Positions 1-12,090 of a DNA stretch of 64,000 nucleotides are shown here, in pieces. Source of the stretch: Torreya grandis. Lineage: Eukaryota; Streptophyta; Pinopsida; Cupressales; Taxaceae. Position numbers and translations under genes: made by a program. Location of the stretch: contig JARHVA010001738.1 in NCBI GenBank assembly GCA_037957365.1, forward strand, positions 2,368,501 to 2,432,500, in the 5' to 3' direction. Under the pieces are notes generated by a model, which worked only from the letters and a program-made list of their open reading frames with translations, was not told the DNA's origin and did not search any database. Each line of letters begins with the position of its first letter. Position 1 is the first letter of the stretch.

Positions 1-769
1 TCATGGGAAAACACTGATAAAAATTATCCATTTCATATCTCATGAACTCTAGACACGTAGAATGAGGAAAATTAGTTTGCCTCATGCATGATTTTTACCT
101 CAAAAATTTAGTCTCTTTTTGAGAGTTTTTCCCCCTTGAATTTCAAAGATTGTTTTACAGACTACACCAAGTTTGAAATCTTATAGGCCAAAGAATTTTC
201 TCTGGACTATACCTGATGTACAAAGGTTAAGAATTTCTCCACCACTGCACATGTAGGACTAAATAAATTCTTGACCCTTGCATGCTGGCCCACCATAGTG
301 TGTAATTAATACAAGAATTAATTACCACTATTATATATATTTTAACCCATGTAAATTCATTTTCACCATTTATTTTCACTCCTTCCTCACCATTTTTGTG
401 CCTACCTACATCCTATCTAACCATTTCCATGCACATCTACATCAAATCACCCATATATTTCATCTTTCTTCATGGATTTTAGGTAAGTTTTTTATTTTGT
501 TTGTTATTCATAGGTTTTATTTTCATTATATTTCCCTTGATTTTAGTCGCTATCATCTTAAATTTTATTGATAAACCCTGTATAATCCCTATTGTATTCT
601 TGTAATCCCATGTCAAGTTCCCCAACTATCTATTTTTTCCAAACCATGTCAAGATTTTTATTTGACCCTTTTCATTTAAAAAAATCATGCCTATTTTGAG
701 TTTCTAAAACCTTGCATGGATCCACCATAAAATTGTTAGTTCTTAAAACCCTGATATCTTGAAGGTTGT

Positions 770-1230
770 GTGTTTCAGAGATTTTACTTCAATCTTTATA
801 GTCGTTTCCCCAATTCGGAACACTTCAAAGAATTTTATCCAAAGACATATCAATCATCCTTTTATTTGGAACACTTGAAAGAATTTTCTCTAAAGTGCAC
901 CTAATCCCCTAAGATTCAATGTAAGCTAGAGATTTTTCTTTAACCTAAACTAACCTTACCCAATTCCACCAAAAGTTAAGTAGGTCAAAAAAAATTCTTA
1001 GACATACATCATTTTCTCAGTCATCCCATGTCATCGAAAGAATTTTATCTAGATTGCATGAAATACACATACCTAGGGTGTAGTTTAGAGAATTTTCTTT
1101 GAACTACACCCAACCCATTTAAATCTCATGTAGTTTAGAGAATTTTCTCTAAACTACACAAAGTGATTTACTAACCCCATGTATTTCAGAGAATTTTCTT
1201 TAAACTACATAATATCCAAACACATGCATA
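770..1230. repeat. Degenerate ~50-bp tandem array
   Basis: A motif close to AGAGAATTTTCTCTAAAC recurs at near 50-bp spacing, with clear copies at about 831, 882, 1041, 1091, 1141 and 1191 and weaker copies at about 779, 931 and 988. The last four units start at 1031, 1081, 1131 and 1181, exactly 50 bp apart. An isolated related copy lies at 191-205. Each core is itself palindromic. Tandem subrepeats of this kind are common in LTR promoter regions, but no function is shown here. Confidence 0.75.
1131..1156. repeat. Perfect palindrome, 12-bp arms
   Basis: Positions 1131-1142 (TAGTTTAGAGAA) and 1145-1156 are exact reverse complements separated by TT. It is the best-preserved unit of the surrounding 50-bp array. 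The inner GAATTTTC fits a GAAnnTTC pair as in heat-shock elements, but the third correctly spaced unit is absent. Confidence 0.8.
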
Positions 1231-1560
1231 AACACAATTTTTCTTTGCCTTTGTATTCTCCATACTAAATGAAAAATGTGATAACTCTAAAATATTTGAA
1301 CATTCTAATGTATTTTCTTGACCAATCATGGAATATTATCCTGATAAGAGAACCATGAAGTAAATATTTCAAGTAGTCTTAATGTTTTCAGTTAAATCCA
1401 ATGTGGACCAGATTGGGACACAAAAAATAGTCATGTAGACATGATAGAGTTGTTATAGAAGATAAAAATGTACCATATTACACATCACATGTAATATATA
1501 TTGAATAACATAATTCACTTAGTGGTAGCATTCTCAATTTAACATAAGATTTAGAGTTTG

Positions 1561-4500
1561 TCTTAATAGTTGCTACCCATTTTGATAAGCAGAATAGATC
1601 AGTCCAGGATGCAGATGGTAAGGTGGTCATCTAGCTTGATGAAGAGTATTTTGAAAAAATATTTCATCTTCTTGACATAGAAGAGTATTTGGATATAACC
1701 ATGATCTCAACTTAGGAACATTACGACAATAATTCTAACAAATGCAAGAGGCATGTCAACTCTCACTAGCTCAAGACTCCTCAATATTCCATTGCTAGGT
1801 GGCTCAAAAAATTATCACAGTGAATTCTTATAGGAAGTGGGGATTTAATCACTCTTCTAAGTAGAGGTAAGGGGTTTCCCACATCAAACATTTTTCAAGA
1901 GTGGATGTATCATTACATATGGGTTATCAAAAGGGGTAAATAGAAGATTTTCTAGGGAAAATAGATCAGTGATGTTATTTATCACCAACTCTCTAAGGTG
2001 ACTTATTCTCTCAAGTTCTTCATGACTTCTTATCTAGTACATGCTACAGCTATCATGAAATCCTTTCTAGGTTTAACTGGGGTTGGTGATAGAAATCAAG
2101 TCCATGTATATGAGTATTATCCACAACTGAATTGAAAGGAGAGCATAAAACATTATAGAAGGGTCAATGATGCCTTATTTTATAAGTACATTTATTTTTT
2201 TGAAAAAGACCATTAAAATAAGATATTTTTAGATGCAATATGGGAGCAAGTGAATAAGGTTGGTTTTATTTTTTGCTAATTCCCAAACTTCACCTAAATC
2301 AGAGTAGGAGGGTTTAATGAACCACCCTATATGCTACCCATGTATCCAAGTGATAAGTTGGTTCTAGTGGAGATGTGTTAACACATGATGAGCATGCATA
2401 TGAAACAATTATATGCCAATAAACCTAGTTTCAAGTTTCCAATCATCATTGGTTGGTATACAATCTCTACCACTCTAAAAGCTAAGACAATGGAAACTTA
2501 ATTATAATGGATTACTCTCAAAAGGTTTAATAGTATGGAAGAATTTAACTATGGGAATATGGGGAACTACACTCATGTGTATAAAATAGAGTAAATTTAG
2601 GATGAGTGTAGAATAGGAAGATGTGAGGAATCTTGACTGCAACCATCTCACTACAAATCAAATTGTTAATTTGAAACTAGATGGCATTCCTCAAGGAATG
2701 GAACATGATGGGAACACATTAGACCCTCTTTATGAGAGTAATCAGATTAATTTTGCTCCTCTTCCCCAAATTGAATGGTTAGTAAAGGAATTTACTTCCA
2801 CAAAAGATAGATTCCAACTCATTCCCATAAAAATCAATGCATGGTTAGAAGGGAAGAACATCAAATTAAAACCATTTAAGATTGTCTCAGAAGAAGAGTA
2901 TGATGAAGAGACTTCTAGGAAGCAAGAAGAGCTAGGGACAAAGAATAAGGAAGTTACCCCCACATCTACATAGAAGGTGAAGTTTGTTTTCAAAATCAAA
3001 GTTAAAAGTAAGGGCAAGGACACTAATATAGATAAAAATGTTCAAAAAAGTGTAGAATAAAATCTAACTGTAAGTGAAGCATTAGTGAAACTAGTGACTT
3101 ATCAAATAGAGGTCTCTTAGGTAGTATCTTCTACTCTCCCCGTATCACTCCTAATACATCAATTACTCCTATAGTACCTCTTCACACTATTATTTCATCC
3201 CCTCTTTCAGCCACTAGTTCCACACTTTTCAAAGTTCCTTCTCATAGCACATTGGTCTAGGTATTTGAATCCCTTTCTAATTTACCTAGTCCTTCAAATT
3301 CATCAAGATCACCTACCAGTCTATGTTTTAGCTAGCAAGACATTGATAAGTTCATGTCTATTTCATATTCCAACTTATTAACTCAAGTCTCATCTACTCC
3401 CTATCAAATATGCCAATGGGAACCAAAGTTTCCACCATACCAACCTAAACACCACATATTAATACCACCACTCCATCAATATACATTCCATTACTAGATA
3501 ACTATATTCCACCTTCTATTACACTCACCTCAAAAATCATTGATCCTCTCCCAACATCACAATCATTAACATCAATTGCACAAGAAGATTCATCAACCCT
3601 TCCCCCTTGGCTAATGTCCTAAATACCCAAGAGGAAGAAACAAACTATATCACCAGATGATTTTGACTTTGGTCAACTTGTGATAGTAAAGCAAAAATAA
3701 AAATAAAAATCTAGGATAATATCAAGAGTGATTTTTGATTTTGGTAATAAGTATGCCAAATTTTTGGTTCCTATAGAAGGTAAAAATATTGAAGATATAC
3801 AATCATCTAACTATACAATTTTATGGATAGATATTAGTAAAAAAAATGTATGAAAGTGCAAAAGAAGATCTATAAGCAGTGATGGCATCTTTTCTTAAAA
3901 TATATGATAAAGATAAGGTGATCAAGGATAAGTTAAAAGAATAGGTAGAACAATTAACTTTAGTTCTACTAAAAATCACTTAATATTTTGAACCAGTAGG
4001 CTATGGGGATTCAGATCACTAAAAAAGCAATTCAATAGGTAGAAAAGATTGGGTCATAAGGTCAAGTAATCAGTGCTTGGATAGAGGGAATATTAATGAA
4101 AACTTCTTAATGGTTACATTCTACCAGTGAAGGAAAAACATAAATGCAAAAAACACTTGACACACTCTCTCAAGACTTGTAATTAATAGATAATTATATT
4201 CACATATGGACCCATCTATGCCAGTTCAAATTGGAAATTTTGGTTGAGAAAAAAATGATTCCTAATAGGAAGATGTGTATGGAATATATAGAGACAATCA
4301 AGAATAAGAAATAATTCCTATATAATCTAATTAAAGATCTTGAGGAAGCCCAGGACATGTGCATTGATAAGGGGCTAGACCTTACAAATAAGATTAGAGA
4401 ACTACCTTGTTAGGTAAAAGATAAATCTAAAAAAATCCTTCCTACTAAAATAGTTTTTCAATATTTCACTTTCTTGGTTTATATGAAATTCAAAATAGGA

Positions 4501-4773
4501 AAATTAATGTTGGACTCCTTTGACAATCCAGTTAAATTCCATGTAATAATGGATACATTACAAAGAATTTTGGATAAAAATAAGGGGTTGTTAGTCAACA
4601 TAGTGGACTCCACTATAAGTGTTCTCACCATTTACAAAAATACATCTAGGCTGAATAATAATGAGGTTCAAGCAGCCATAAAGAGATACAAAGCATATCT
4701 AGAGAAGAATAAAAAGGAAGAAATTCCTATGTCTATGGACACTTATTTTATTCTCATAGTTTTCCATATGTAG
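1561..4773 (+). pseudogene. Decayed retroelement ORF, unknown family
   Basis: Open stretches in changing frames, with many stops, run from about 1561. The longest are 2623-2973 and 4474-4773. The first half reads as a compact globular region. It is followed by a Glu/Lys-rich segment (about 2890-2960), then a Pro/Ser/Thr-rich segment (about 3130-3330 in another frame), then a Lys-rich C-terminal segment ending at a stop at 4771. The same order of segments is seen in the ORFs of the inverted-repeat arms (28,130-30,720 and its right-arm partner), which suggests one broad family of plant retroelement ORFs. No RT, integrase or zinc knuckle is visible. The function is unknown and the gene is certainly dead here. 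Confidence 0.5.
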
Positions 4774-5249
4774 TTTTATTGTGTGTAATTTACATGTGGG
4801 GAAAGTACATAGTCCAAAATAAAATTGGACTCTATCAAGAATAAGTTAAAGTAGTTATTTTTTCCCTATTTTTGTTCATAGATCCTCTTCATAAATAAGA
4901 GGATGTTCTTTTATAAAGGCATGATCACCAAGGCTATAGAAAAGAAATGCTGTTGAATTGAGAAGCAATATTTAAAACTTTGTATTCAAATTATAAATCC
5001 TTAATTTCATCAATATAATAAAGCCAAGTGATCTTTCATATTTTTTTCGAATAAACTTGTGGTGTATTATAAATTTTCTTACATCTTTTCCATTACATTG
5101 TATTGTGATTTTTATTATATTGTGGTGTGAATTTCTATTAATTATAAGTGCCAAAAATCTGATTTTGATGTCTTTTGAGTTGCAATATCACTATTGGATT
5201 TTGTTTAATGGAACTAACTTACTAAGGAGACTTTTAGTTGTAACTTTTA
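4774..5249. other. Non-coding AT-rich spacer
   Basis: No ORF, repeat or RNA signal can be supported. It lies between the stop of the decayed ORF and the 3' end of the minus-strand LINE, and may be 3' untranslated sequence of the former. Confidence 0.5.
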
Positions 5250-5521
5250 GATTAAGGTAAAATCAGGTTTTAAAGGGACCCCGAAACCCAAGTACAAAGA
5301 AAGAAAGATAAAGCCTCAACGACCACAGACAGAACCTAAAAGCAACTACAGAGAAGTAGCAAAAGCAAGTTTTATATGGACCTGAAACCACCAGAGAGAC
5401 CACCGGTCAAAACCCAGATTTAACAAAGATCTGGCTACACCATAGATAGAAGATTACAAAAAGAAACCAGAGAACAGGACCAGTAAACATAACCAACAAG
5501 AAGAACCAGACTATTCTTCCA

Positions 5522-7290
5522 GTTCCAAAATCATTTTTACAGTTTCTTTACCTTTCACAATAGTAGTATCCTGAGTAGTATTTGCCACCAACTTGGCTCC
5601 CTCTTATGTAGCCTTCTTTCTAGAGCTTTGTCTCATCCTTTTGCTAGGCCCCTCCAAGGATTTGGTCTCCTCATTTGCTCTTTTTCCAATATTGACAGCT
5701 GCAGCACAAATATTGGACATTACTTCCTCCATTTTCATTCTGTTCCCCTTAATGAATTCCCGAAGGTTATTCTCGTAATCTTTGAGCTTGATGGGGATAT
5801 CTCTTATCTATTTTTCCATGATGTTAATTTTGTTCCATGCAGCTTTCTGGTTATCTTCCATAATTTCCACTTTCCTTTTGAGATCCTTAATCTCCTTACA
5901 CATCCAAGAATCAAGTTGGAGAGAAGCCTCTGCTTTGTAATTAACCCAACTCATAGGTGTGTGCATTCCATCATTCTGTCCCTTCTCTCTCCATTCCTCA
6001 GAATTCTTATTGGGACTGTTCCCACCTTCTTCAAAGTGATCCTCTCGGCCCCTTTGATACTGTTCTTTGGTTCCAATTTGAATTTCCATGTCCATTTCTT
6101 GATTGTCATCCTGAACTATATTTTCCTTTTCATTTCTTGAAACAAGTTCCTCAATAGGGCCATCCTGGACAATATCTTCCTTTGACACTTTTTGATTTTC
6201 CTCAGTTTCTTCTTTACTATTTTCAGATTCCTCCTCTTTGCTGACTCCTTTCTCATTCTTCTCTTGACATTCTTCATCCTCATTTGAATTTGTATTCCAG
6301 CTTTCAGTTCTTTCTTCTTCCTCCAAATTTTCCTCCCTAGGTTTATCAAATCTCTCCCACTCTATATCTTCTTCTACATTCTGATTATTGGCGCTAGGGA
6401 ACTTGATTTTGTCTTTCCCTTTTACAATTTCACTCCTTCTACTCCTAGACTCCTTATTTTTCCCCTGGTTAGGGTTCTTAACCATAGCTTTATTCTTGCA
6501 GTAGCCTTTGATTAACAGAATTAGGCCTTCATGCAGGATAGGATGCATTTCCTTCTTCTTGTGATCAAATAAACTTTGGACCAAAGAATAGTGCAGGTAA
6601 AAGGGAAAAGACAGTCTTACCTTGTGCCTGAAATGATTAAGGAAAACAAAGTGGAATTTATGCACTCTCTTGCTCCTTCCGTCCAAGATGAAATACTCCC
6701 TTATACATCATAAGACATCCCTCCATATCCCCTTAATCTATTCCAATTCATAGAAATCTCCATTCTTGACCAACTTCTGCTCTTCCACATCTATCTTGGG
6801 AAACTTACAAAAGGCCTCGTTTGAAATGCTTGTCTGCTTGGAGAATTTAAGTCCATCCGTAGGCAACCCTGTAACCTCTGCTATAAAATCCTCTGTAAGG
6901 TTCACTGTGATACCATGCAATGTAACCCTTTCATCAATCCAATTTTTGAAAAAGGCCGTAGTGATATGCGGTTTTGACCCATGGAGCTTTTCCATATAGT
7001 TCACGACTTTTCCTTTCTACAGGATTCTCCAGACATCTTGTTTCTCTCTCCATTCGACATAGTTTTTGGGTTCCTGCTTCCTTGGTTCTCCCTTCCTTTC
7101 ATGAGCCATACTCATTTCCTTAGAAACCCAATCGCTTTGAACTTTACAATGATCCCACCTGCTGCCAGTTTGATTTGAGAGTTGGCTTTGTTTGGGCACG
7201 TTCAAGGTCCTCGAGAGCCTTCCACTTTCAAGAGCCTTCCTCTTTAATGATTGAATACCTTTCCTCGCACAGCCACTTCTCTAACTCATT
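5522..7290 (-). pseudogene. Second ORF of the LINE, gag-like, decayed
   Basis: This frame overlaps the end of ORF2 in a different phase and continues to about 5522, with three or four single stops and no frameshift. An N-terminal basic part (7205-7017) is followed by a globular region (7004-6560) containing EVTGLPTDGLKF, a motif shape common in plant transposon gag-like proteins. A strongly acidic Glu/Ser/Asn-rich region follows (about 6420-6060), and then a coiled-coil segment (KEIKDLKRKVEIMEDNQK, about 5890-5830) with a Lys-rich tail. It may be a LINE ORF1-like protein placed after ORF2, or a different element into which the LINE was fused. The protein family is not recognised with certainty, and function is not claimed. 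Confidence 0.55.
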
Positions 7291-8880
7291 ATGTTTCTAT
7301 AACAATCTAATCATTCCCTCCTTTACATGAGTTGCATCATGAAGAATGAGCGCCCTCAGTTCCACCTTCTTTTCTAATGTTTCCTACCACCTCATTTTTT
7401 TTCCTGTCTGGACTGCGCAGTTTGCTAACCAATCTGCAACTTCGTTGGCTTCACGATAGGTGTGGGTTATAGTCACTTTATCAATTTTTTTTATTAAGGT
7501 TTTCATCTCCATTACCATAGCCTCTATAGTCCAAGACACAATAATTTTATTGTTAAGAATGTTTATGATGTTCAGTGAGTCCCCTTCTAGCCACAATTTG
7601 GGATATCCCGAATCCACAGATATTTTGATGGTCTAAAGGGTGGCAGTAGCTTCGGCAATATGACAATTTGATTTACCAATGGGGATTGATACAGCATCAA
7701 TAACCTTTCCCGTATGGTTTCTCAAGACACCACCACAACCTGCATTCCCCGGATTCCCTTTAGCAGCTCCATCAAAGTTTCCTTTAATCCACCCTTGAGG
7801 GGGAGCATTCCATGTAACTCCTAATCTGGGATTATCAAGTTTACCTTTAGAATTTTCTGTACTTAAGGGATTATCCACTTGGAAGGTTGAGCTTGGATTC
7901 TTTTGTGATAAAAAATTCTCCTTAATAGCTCTAATGATGTTCTGTCCTACCACCCATCCAGGGAGCTCTTTATTTCTAAAGATTCGGTTATTTCTTTCCT
8001 TCCATATTCCCCACCAAATATGGGGAAGAGTAAGTTTCCATAAAAAAATTTCTTTAGAATTCTTGGAAGGGCAGTACTAGCATTTAAGAGATAATTCCAC
8101 ATTTTTATGATGGATCCATGCAATGCCCCACATATTGAGAATTTATTTCCAGACTAGCTATGTATAAGAACAGTTTACAAACAAATGATCTCTATCTTCA
8201 AGATCCTTCTTACAAAGGACACACCTGTTCATAATATATGTTCCTCTTTTTTGTAAATTGTCCATAGTTAAGATTTTGTTTTAGAGAAGGGTCCAGAAAA
8301 AGATTTTGATTTTAGGGATGAGCCCTTGATCCAGGCCTTCGTCCACAGTGGTTTGTTGCCATTTCCCTTTGAAGTGAAAATGGAAGAAACTTTAAACTGT
8401 TTGTTTGGCTCATTATGCCATACAATCTTATCTTCAATATTAGGGTATAGAGATATAGCATTTAGGGATATTTGAATATCCTTGAAATCTTGATCATAGT
8501 CAGTGAGGTTCACCTAGGAGTTGTTTTGCTAGTATTGGTTAACCATTATTCCCACTCTTTGCTTGCAACGGTTTATAACATCTTTATCTTGGATTTCATC
8601 TTGCAAAGGTTTTCCTTTTAACCAAATATCTTCCCAAAATTTCACCTTATTACCATTGCCAACTTTTCAGGAGCTTCCTTCTTCTAAAACATGTTTAGTC
8701 CCCTGGACTACCCCCCATATGGCAGAAGGATGGGAAATGTCTGGATTAGAAAAGAATTTAGGGAGAGACTTTGCCTTAAATAAGTATTTGTGCTTCCATA
8801 TTTTGCTCCATTCTTTAGTTGTAAGTTATTTCCTTGGTTACTTAATATTCATTGGAAATAAGGTGCATAATTTGGGCTGC
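7258..8880 (-). pseudogene. LINE ORF2 3' part: zf-RVT and RNase H
   Basis: This would be the C-terminal third of a LINE reverse transcriptase polyprotein. Reading leftwards, 8880-8268 is the linker after RT, rich in the W-x-V-G-N-G and F-W-D/E-W-type motifs of plant LINEs, in frame with several stops. After a frameshift, 8229-8170 carries the CxxC...H...C pattern of zf-RVT (Cys codons just below 8225). 7953-7384 carries RNase H, with FDGAAKGNPG (first catalytic Asp), WLEGDS (Asp) and EANEVADWLAN (last Asp). After a TAG the same frame runs on into a short coiled-coil-like extension (LRALILHDATHVKEGM and following). Stops in the linker sit where Trp is expected (TGG to TAG). It is a pseudogene. 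Confidence 0.85.
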
Positions 8881-8945
8881 AGTTTATTCCATCTATTAAC
8901 GTTACATTTTTGGTATTATTCTAGTTATTCTTACATCTAACTAAT

Positions 8946-10894
8946 TTGAATATCAGTTATAATTTCTCTAACAAGTACTTTTATGTTTTCATAGTATATT
9001 GGAAGGGAAAAAAAGACTTGTAAGTTTTCAAGTGAACATAAATTATAAAAAAGGAGAATTGGATGATATGATAACACCCACTTTGATAAAAATTAGTGTA
9101 AATAAGTGTAAATAATTACTTGTTGTTTTAGTTAGCAATAAGAAGGGAGCCTCCCCTTTCCTTGAGGAGAGATTTTATATCATCACACTATGGTTGGAAG
9201 TACCATTCTATTACCATTTTTTCAATGACAAATATTCACCTAATAGAGTCAAGAACCAAGCATCTCAAAAGTGGAGACCATTTTGTAGCCTCTTGCCTAA
9301 CTCAAGTTTTAGATGTGAGTAATTACTCAAAGACAGAGCATCATCTCTTTCAAGGAGATAATTGATTTAGACAAAGACTTCAGGGCTCTAGAAAAGAAGA
9401 GTTATCCCACCAAGGAAGAGTGGATGTATTTTAAGGCAACTCTTCATAAATGATGAGTTTCTTAGGCCTTCCCCTTTTTGCATTTTTGCTTTGACTAGTC
9501 TGAGAAACTAGATTTTTTAGGTTCTTTTATCTATTGGTAGATTCCCTAATAAGTCAACAAGAATTGTCAATTAGATCCATGTTTTGAGTATTTTGGTTGG
9601 TTATCTCTCCATCATAGACATGCTCAATGAGTTAGGAAGATTGGTATCGGCCTCCTCTTTCTTTAGTTTCCCCTTTTTATTTTTCATTAAGTCATAGCTC
9701 TTTCTACTAGTACCATGTGGTACCCCCATGGTCATTATTTATAAAAGAGTTATTGCATTCCCCAAGATTAGTAAAAACTCACCATGTGGCATCAAAGTGC
9801 TCTTCAAGAGTGAATATATATTTTTTCATAACTTTAAGGTATGTCATTGGCTAGTGAATAGGTGGGGCCCATTATGCAGGAATGACTAAAAGGAAAAGAA
9901 CCTTCCATGTGGCATCACAACACTTATCTAAGGCACAGATTTTTCTATCATAGCTTTAATTAATGTCATTGTCCAAAAGAAGTGGGGCTTATTTGTAACA
10001 AGAATTCCATAAGTAATTCAGATAGAGACACACATCACCATGACACTTCTTTTAAGCATCGTGGAAATCATGAGGCATCAAAGTTGTGCCATATCTAGGA
10101 TTTTCAAGACTATTTGCAATCATGAGCTAAATCTCCCTCTTTTAGTTGAAATGGCCTCATCATGGATACACGTTCTATTTTTTAGGTGTCATTTCCTCAT
10201 GAGGCCACTATGCCTATATATTTAGGGGTCTTTTCTTTTGTAAAAAGCTATGAGTTAGATAATATAAATTGTTTTGATGACTATAATTAGAAAGTAGCCA
10301 TTATAATAGATTTAATTTCAAATAGGAATAACAATAGTTATTGTCTTTTCATTTTAATACCTTAATAGGTGCCCCTCAAGAGAAGGATTGAATACTCTAT
10401 ACTATGCCTTTAGGACTTTTGTATTTTATCCTCTACACAATAATGAAGAGGATGTGGTGTTCTATATCAAATTGTGTGGAATCAATCACTATCTATTATT
10501 TTTATTTTCTACCTATATAGTATTGACTTTTTTTTATATTATAGGATTTAAATCATGCATATGCTCTTTTAAATTATCTATAATGTTTTAAAGGTTCAAG
10601 TTAGTTTATGAAATTCTAAGACTAGATACATAATAAATTTTGGCACATCACCATATATATATATATTAATTTCGTACTTACCCTTTTCCTCCCCAATTAA
10701 TTCAAATAACCAACTTCTAAAATCTCAGAGGTCACTTCATAGATCATAATTTTAGTCCCACATCTATAAAGCTTCCCATGGGAAACTATTTGTTGAGAAT
10801 GAAAGTTTTAAGAATCAACACCTCTAATTCAAGTGTGTATACTTTTAAAACTACTAATGTTACTATAGATGATGAAGTGAAAGAAGATAACAAA
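8946..10894. other. Non-coding, decayed repeat sequence
   Basis: No supportable gene. Short frames at 9162-9365, 10040-10225 and 10388-10591 show no family signal. The only structure seen is an imperfect direct duplication (next entry) and a short (AT)n run near 10,655. It probably represents untranslated parts of old retroelements. Confidence 0.5.
9782..10027. repeat. Imperfect ~123-bp direct duplication
   Basis: CCATGTGGCATCA occurs at 9782-9794 and again at 9905-9917, and the following sequences align loosely (AGTGGGG-type block, ATGTCATTG). A weaker third unit may lie near 10,070. Similar CATGTGGCATCA words occur in the 90-bp repeats of the inverted-repeat arms, which hints at an old common origin. 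Confidence 0.5.
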
Positions 10895-12090
10895 GGTCCC
10901 TAGACATTGCACTTCTATGGTGCATGAGCAAAGTAAGGATCTGATACTGGGATTATTTTGAGAAATCTTGAAGTAAAACAACACCTAGATTATTATAGAT
11001 TATAGTTTACTTGTAATAATAATTTGATTGAATATGAAGCTCTTATTTTATGACTTCAATTTATAATCAATCATAAGGTAAAATACTTGTTAGTCTATAT
11101 TTATATAGAGATAGTTATTAACTAATTCTAGAGTAAGTATCAGTGTAAGATTTCATTTTTAAGAAAATATAAATTTAGAGATTAAGATTTAATTAAATAT
11201 TTTGAATAATTCAATATTGTTTCCTTTCCTAGGGAGCAAAACTAAATGGTAGATGCTCAAGCTTTAGAAATAGTGAACCTAGTCCCTCCAAAGCATCTGA
11301 ACTTGCAAGAATTCATTGTAGAGATAATTTCATGCCACTCTATTCTATAAAACATCAATCACTTCCATGTTTTTGATGATGATCAGTATATAATCAACTT
11401 ATTTAATAACTCTAACATGTTCAAGGCCCACATCATTGATGAATTGGATGAGATTTTCATGGAAATCTCAAGGGACAATGATGATGGAGTGATTCAACTG
11501 AAAGAGAACTAGATGCCCAAAGGTATGATCTCCTTGGAAATAATGTTTGACCCATATAAGTAAAGGACCAAAGAGAAACAACCCAAGGTGAGAGGGAAAG
11601 ATTACAAACAAGTTAACTTGGGAAGTCCTACAAGTGAGCAAAATGTTAACATTAGCATAGTTTTCACCAGTGAAGAGCTAAAGGAAGTCACCACCATTCT
11701 AACCAAGTTCGAATAAGCTATTACTTGGTCATAAGATGAACTAAATATTTTTGAAAATGGAGTCATTACTCACACTATCCCATTGAATGAGGCATGTAAA
11801 CCTTTCAACAAAAGGCAAATGATAGTAAATCTAGTGTTAAAACCACTAATTTATAAAGAAGTGAAGAATTTTATTGATGCAAGGATAATATTTCCTATAC
11901 AAAACTTGATATGGGTTTCTACTATGGAAAAAGGCCCAAAAAAATAAAGGATAATATGACAAGTCCACTACCCTCTAGATTGGACCATATCATGTGGCAA
12001 AGATACTTGGTGAAAATACATTTAAACTCAAAGACTTACAATAAAATGACTTACCCTTTCTATTAAATGGTAAATACATGAATAATTACT
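10895..12090 (+). pseudogene. Ty3/gypsy pol scrap: aRNH, RT start, INT end
   Basis: Three pol pieces lie in series. 10,895-11,270 is an additional RNase H domain of the plant gypsy type: TLHFYGA (catalytic Asp changed to Tyr), NNNLIEYEALIL (Glu kept) and SFPREQN near the end. A linker follows. 11,755-11,950 is the N-terminal start of RT (ITHTIPLN, then FIDARIIFPIQN). From 11,982 the frame reads GPYHVAKILGENTFKLKDL, the GPY/F module at the integrase C-terminus, followed by a normal end of the polyprotein. Most of RT, the ordinary RH and the integrase core are missing between about 11,950 and 11,980, so an internal deletion fused RT to INT. Stops include TAG where Trp is expected at 10,901. The extra RNase H lies upstream of RT, as in the giant element at 50 kb. 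Confidence 0.8.

Larger units (their letters stand above)
1..1560. other. AT-rich non-coding stretch, LTR-like
   Basis: No reading frame of any length survives. The stretch is AT-rich, holds an array of ~50-bp repeats in its right half, and precedes a decayed retroelement ORF. By position it could be the LTR or leader of an element whose left end is outside the window. That role is inference: no LTR partner, PBS or target duplication is visible. Confidence 0.4.
5250..8945 (-). mobile_element. 5'-truncated L1-like LINE remnant
   Basis: On the minus strand the order is post-RT linker, zinc-finger RVT region, RNase H of the plant LINE type, and then an overlapping second ORF and a 3' non-coding tail. 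The endonuclease and RT of a full L1 are absent, so the copy is 5'-truncated or its 5' part was lost. I could not find a poly(A) tail or a target-site duplication, so both ends are approximate. The decay level (several stops, one frameshift) shows it is old. Confidence 0.75.

Noticed and set aside
8563..8940. Plus-strand frame of 125 codons
   Set aside because: It lies antisense to the LINE post-RT linker, which has clear family words on the other strand.
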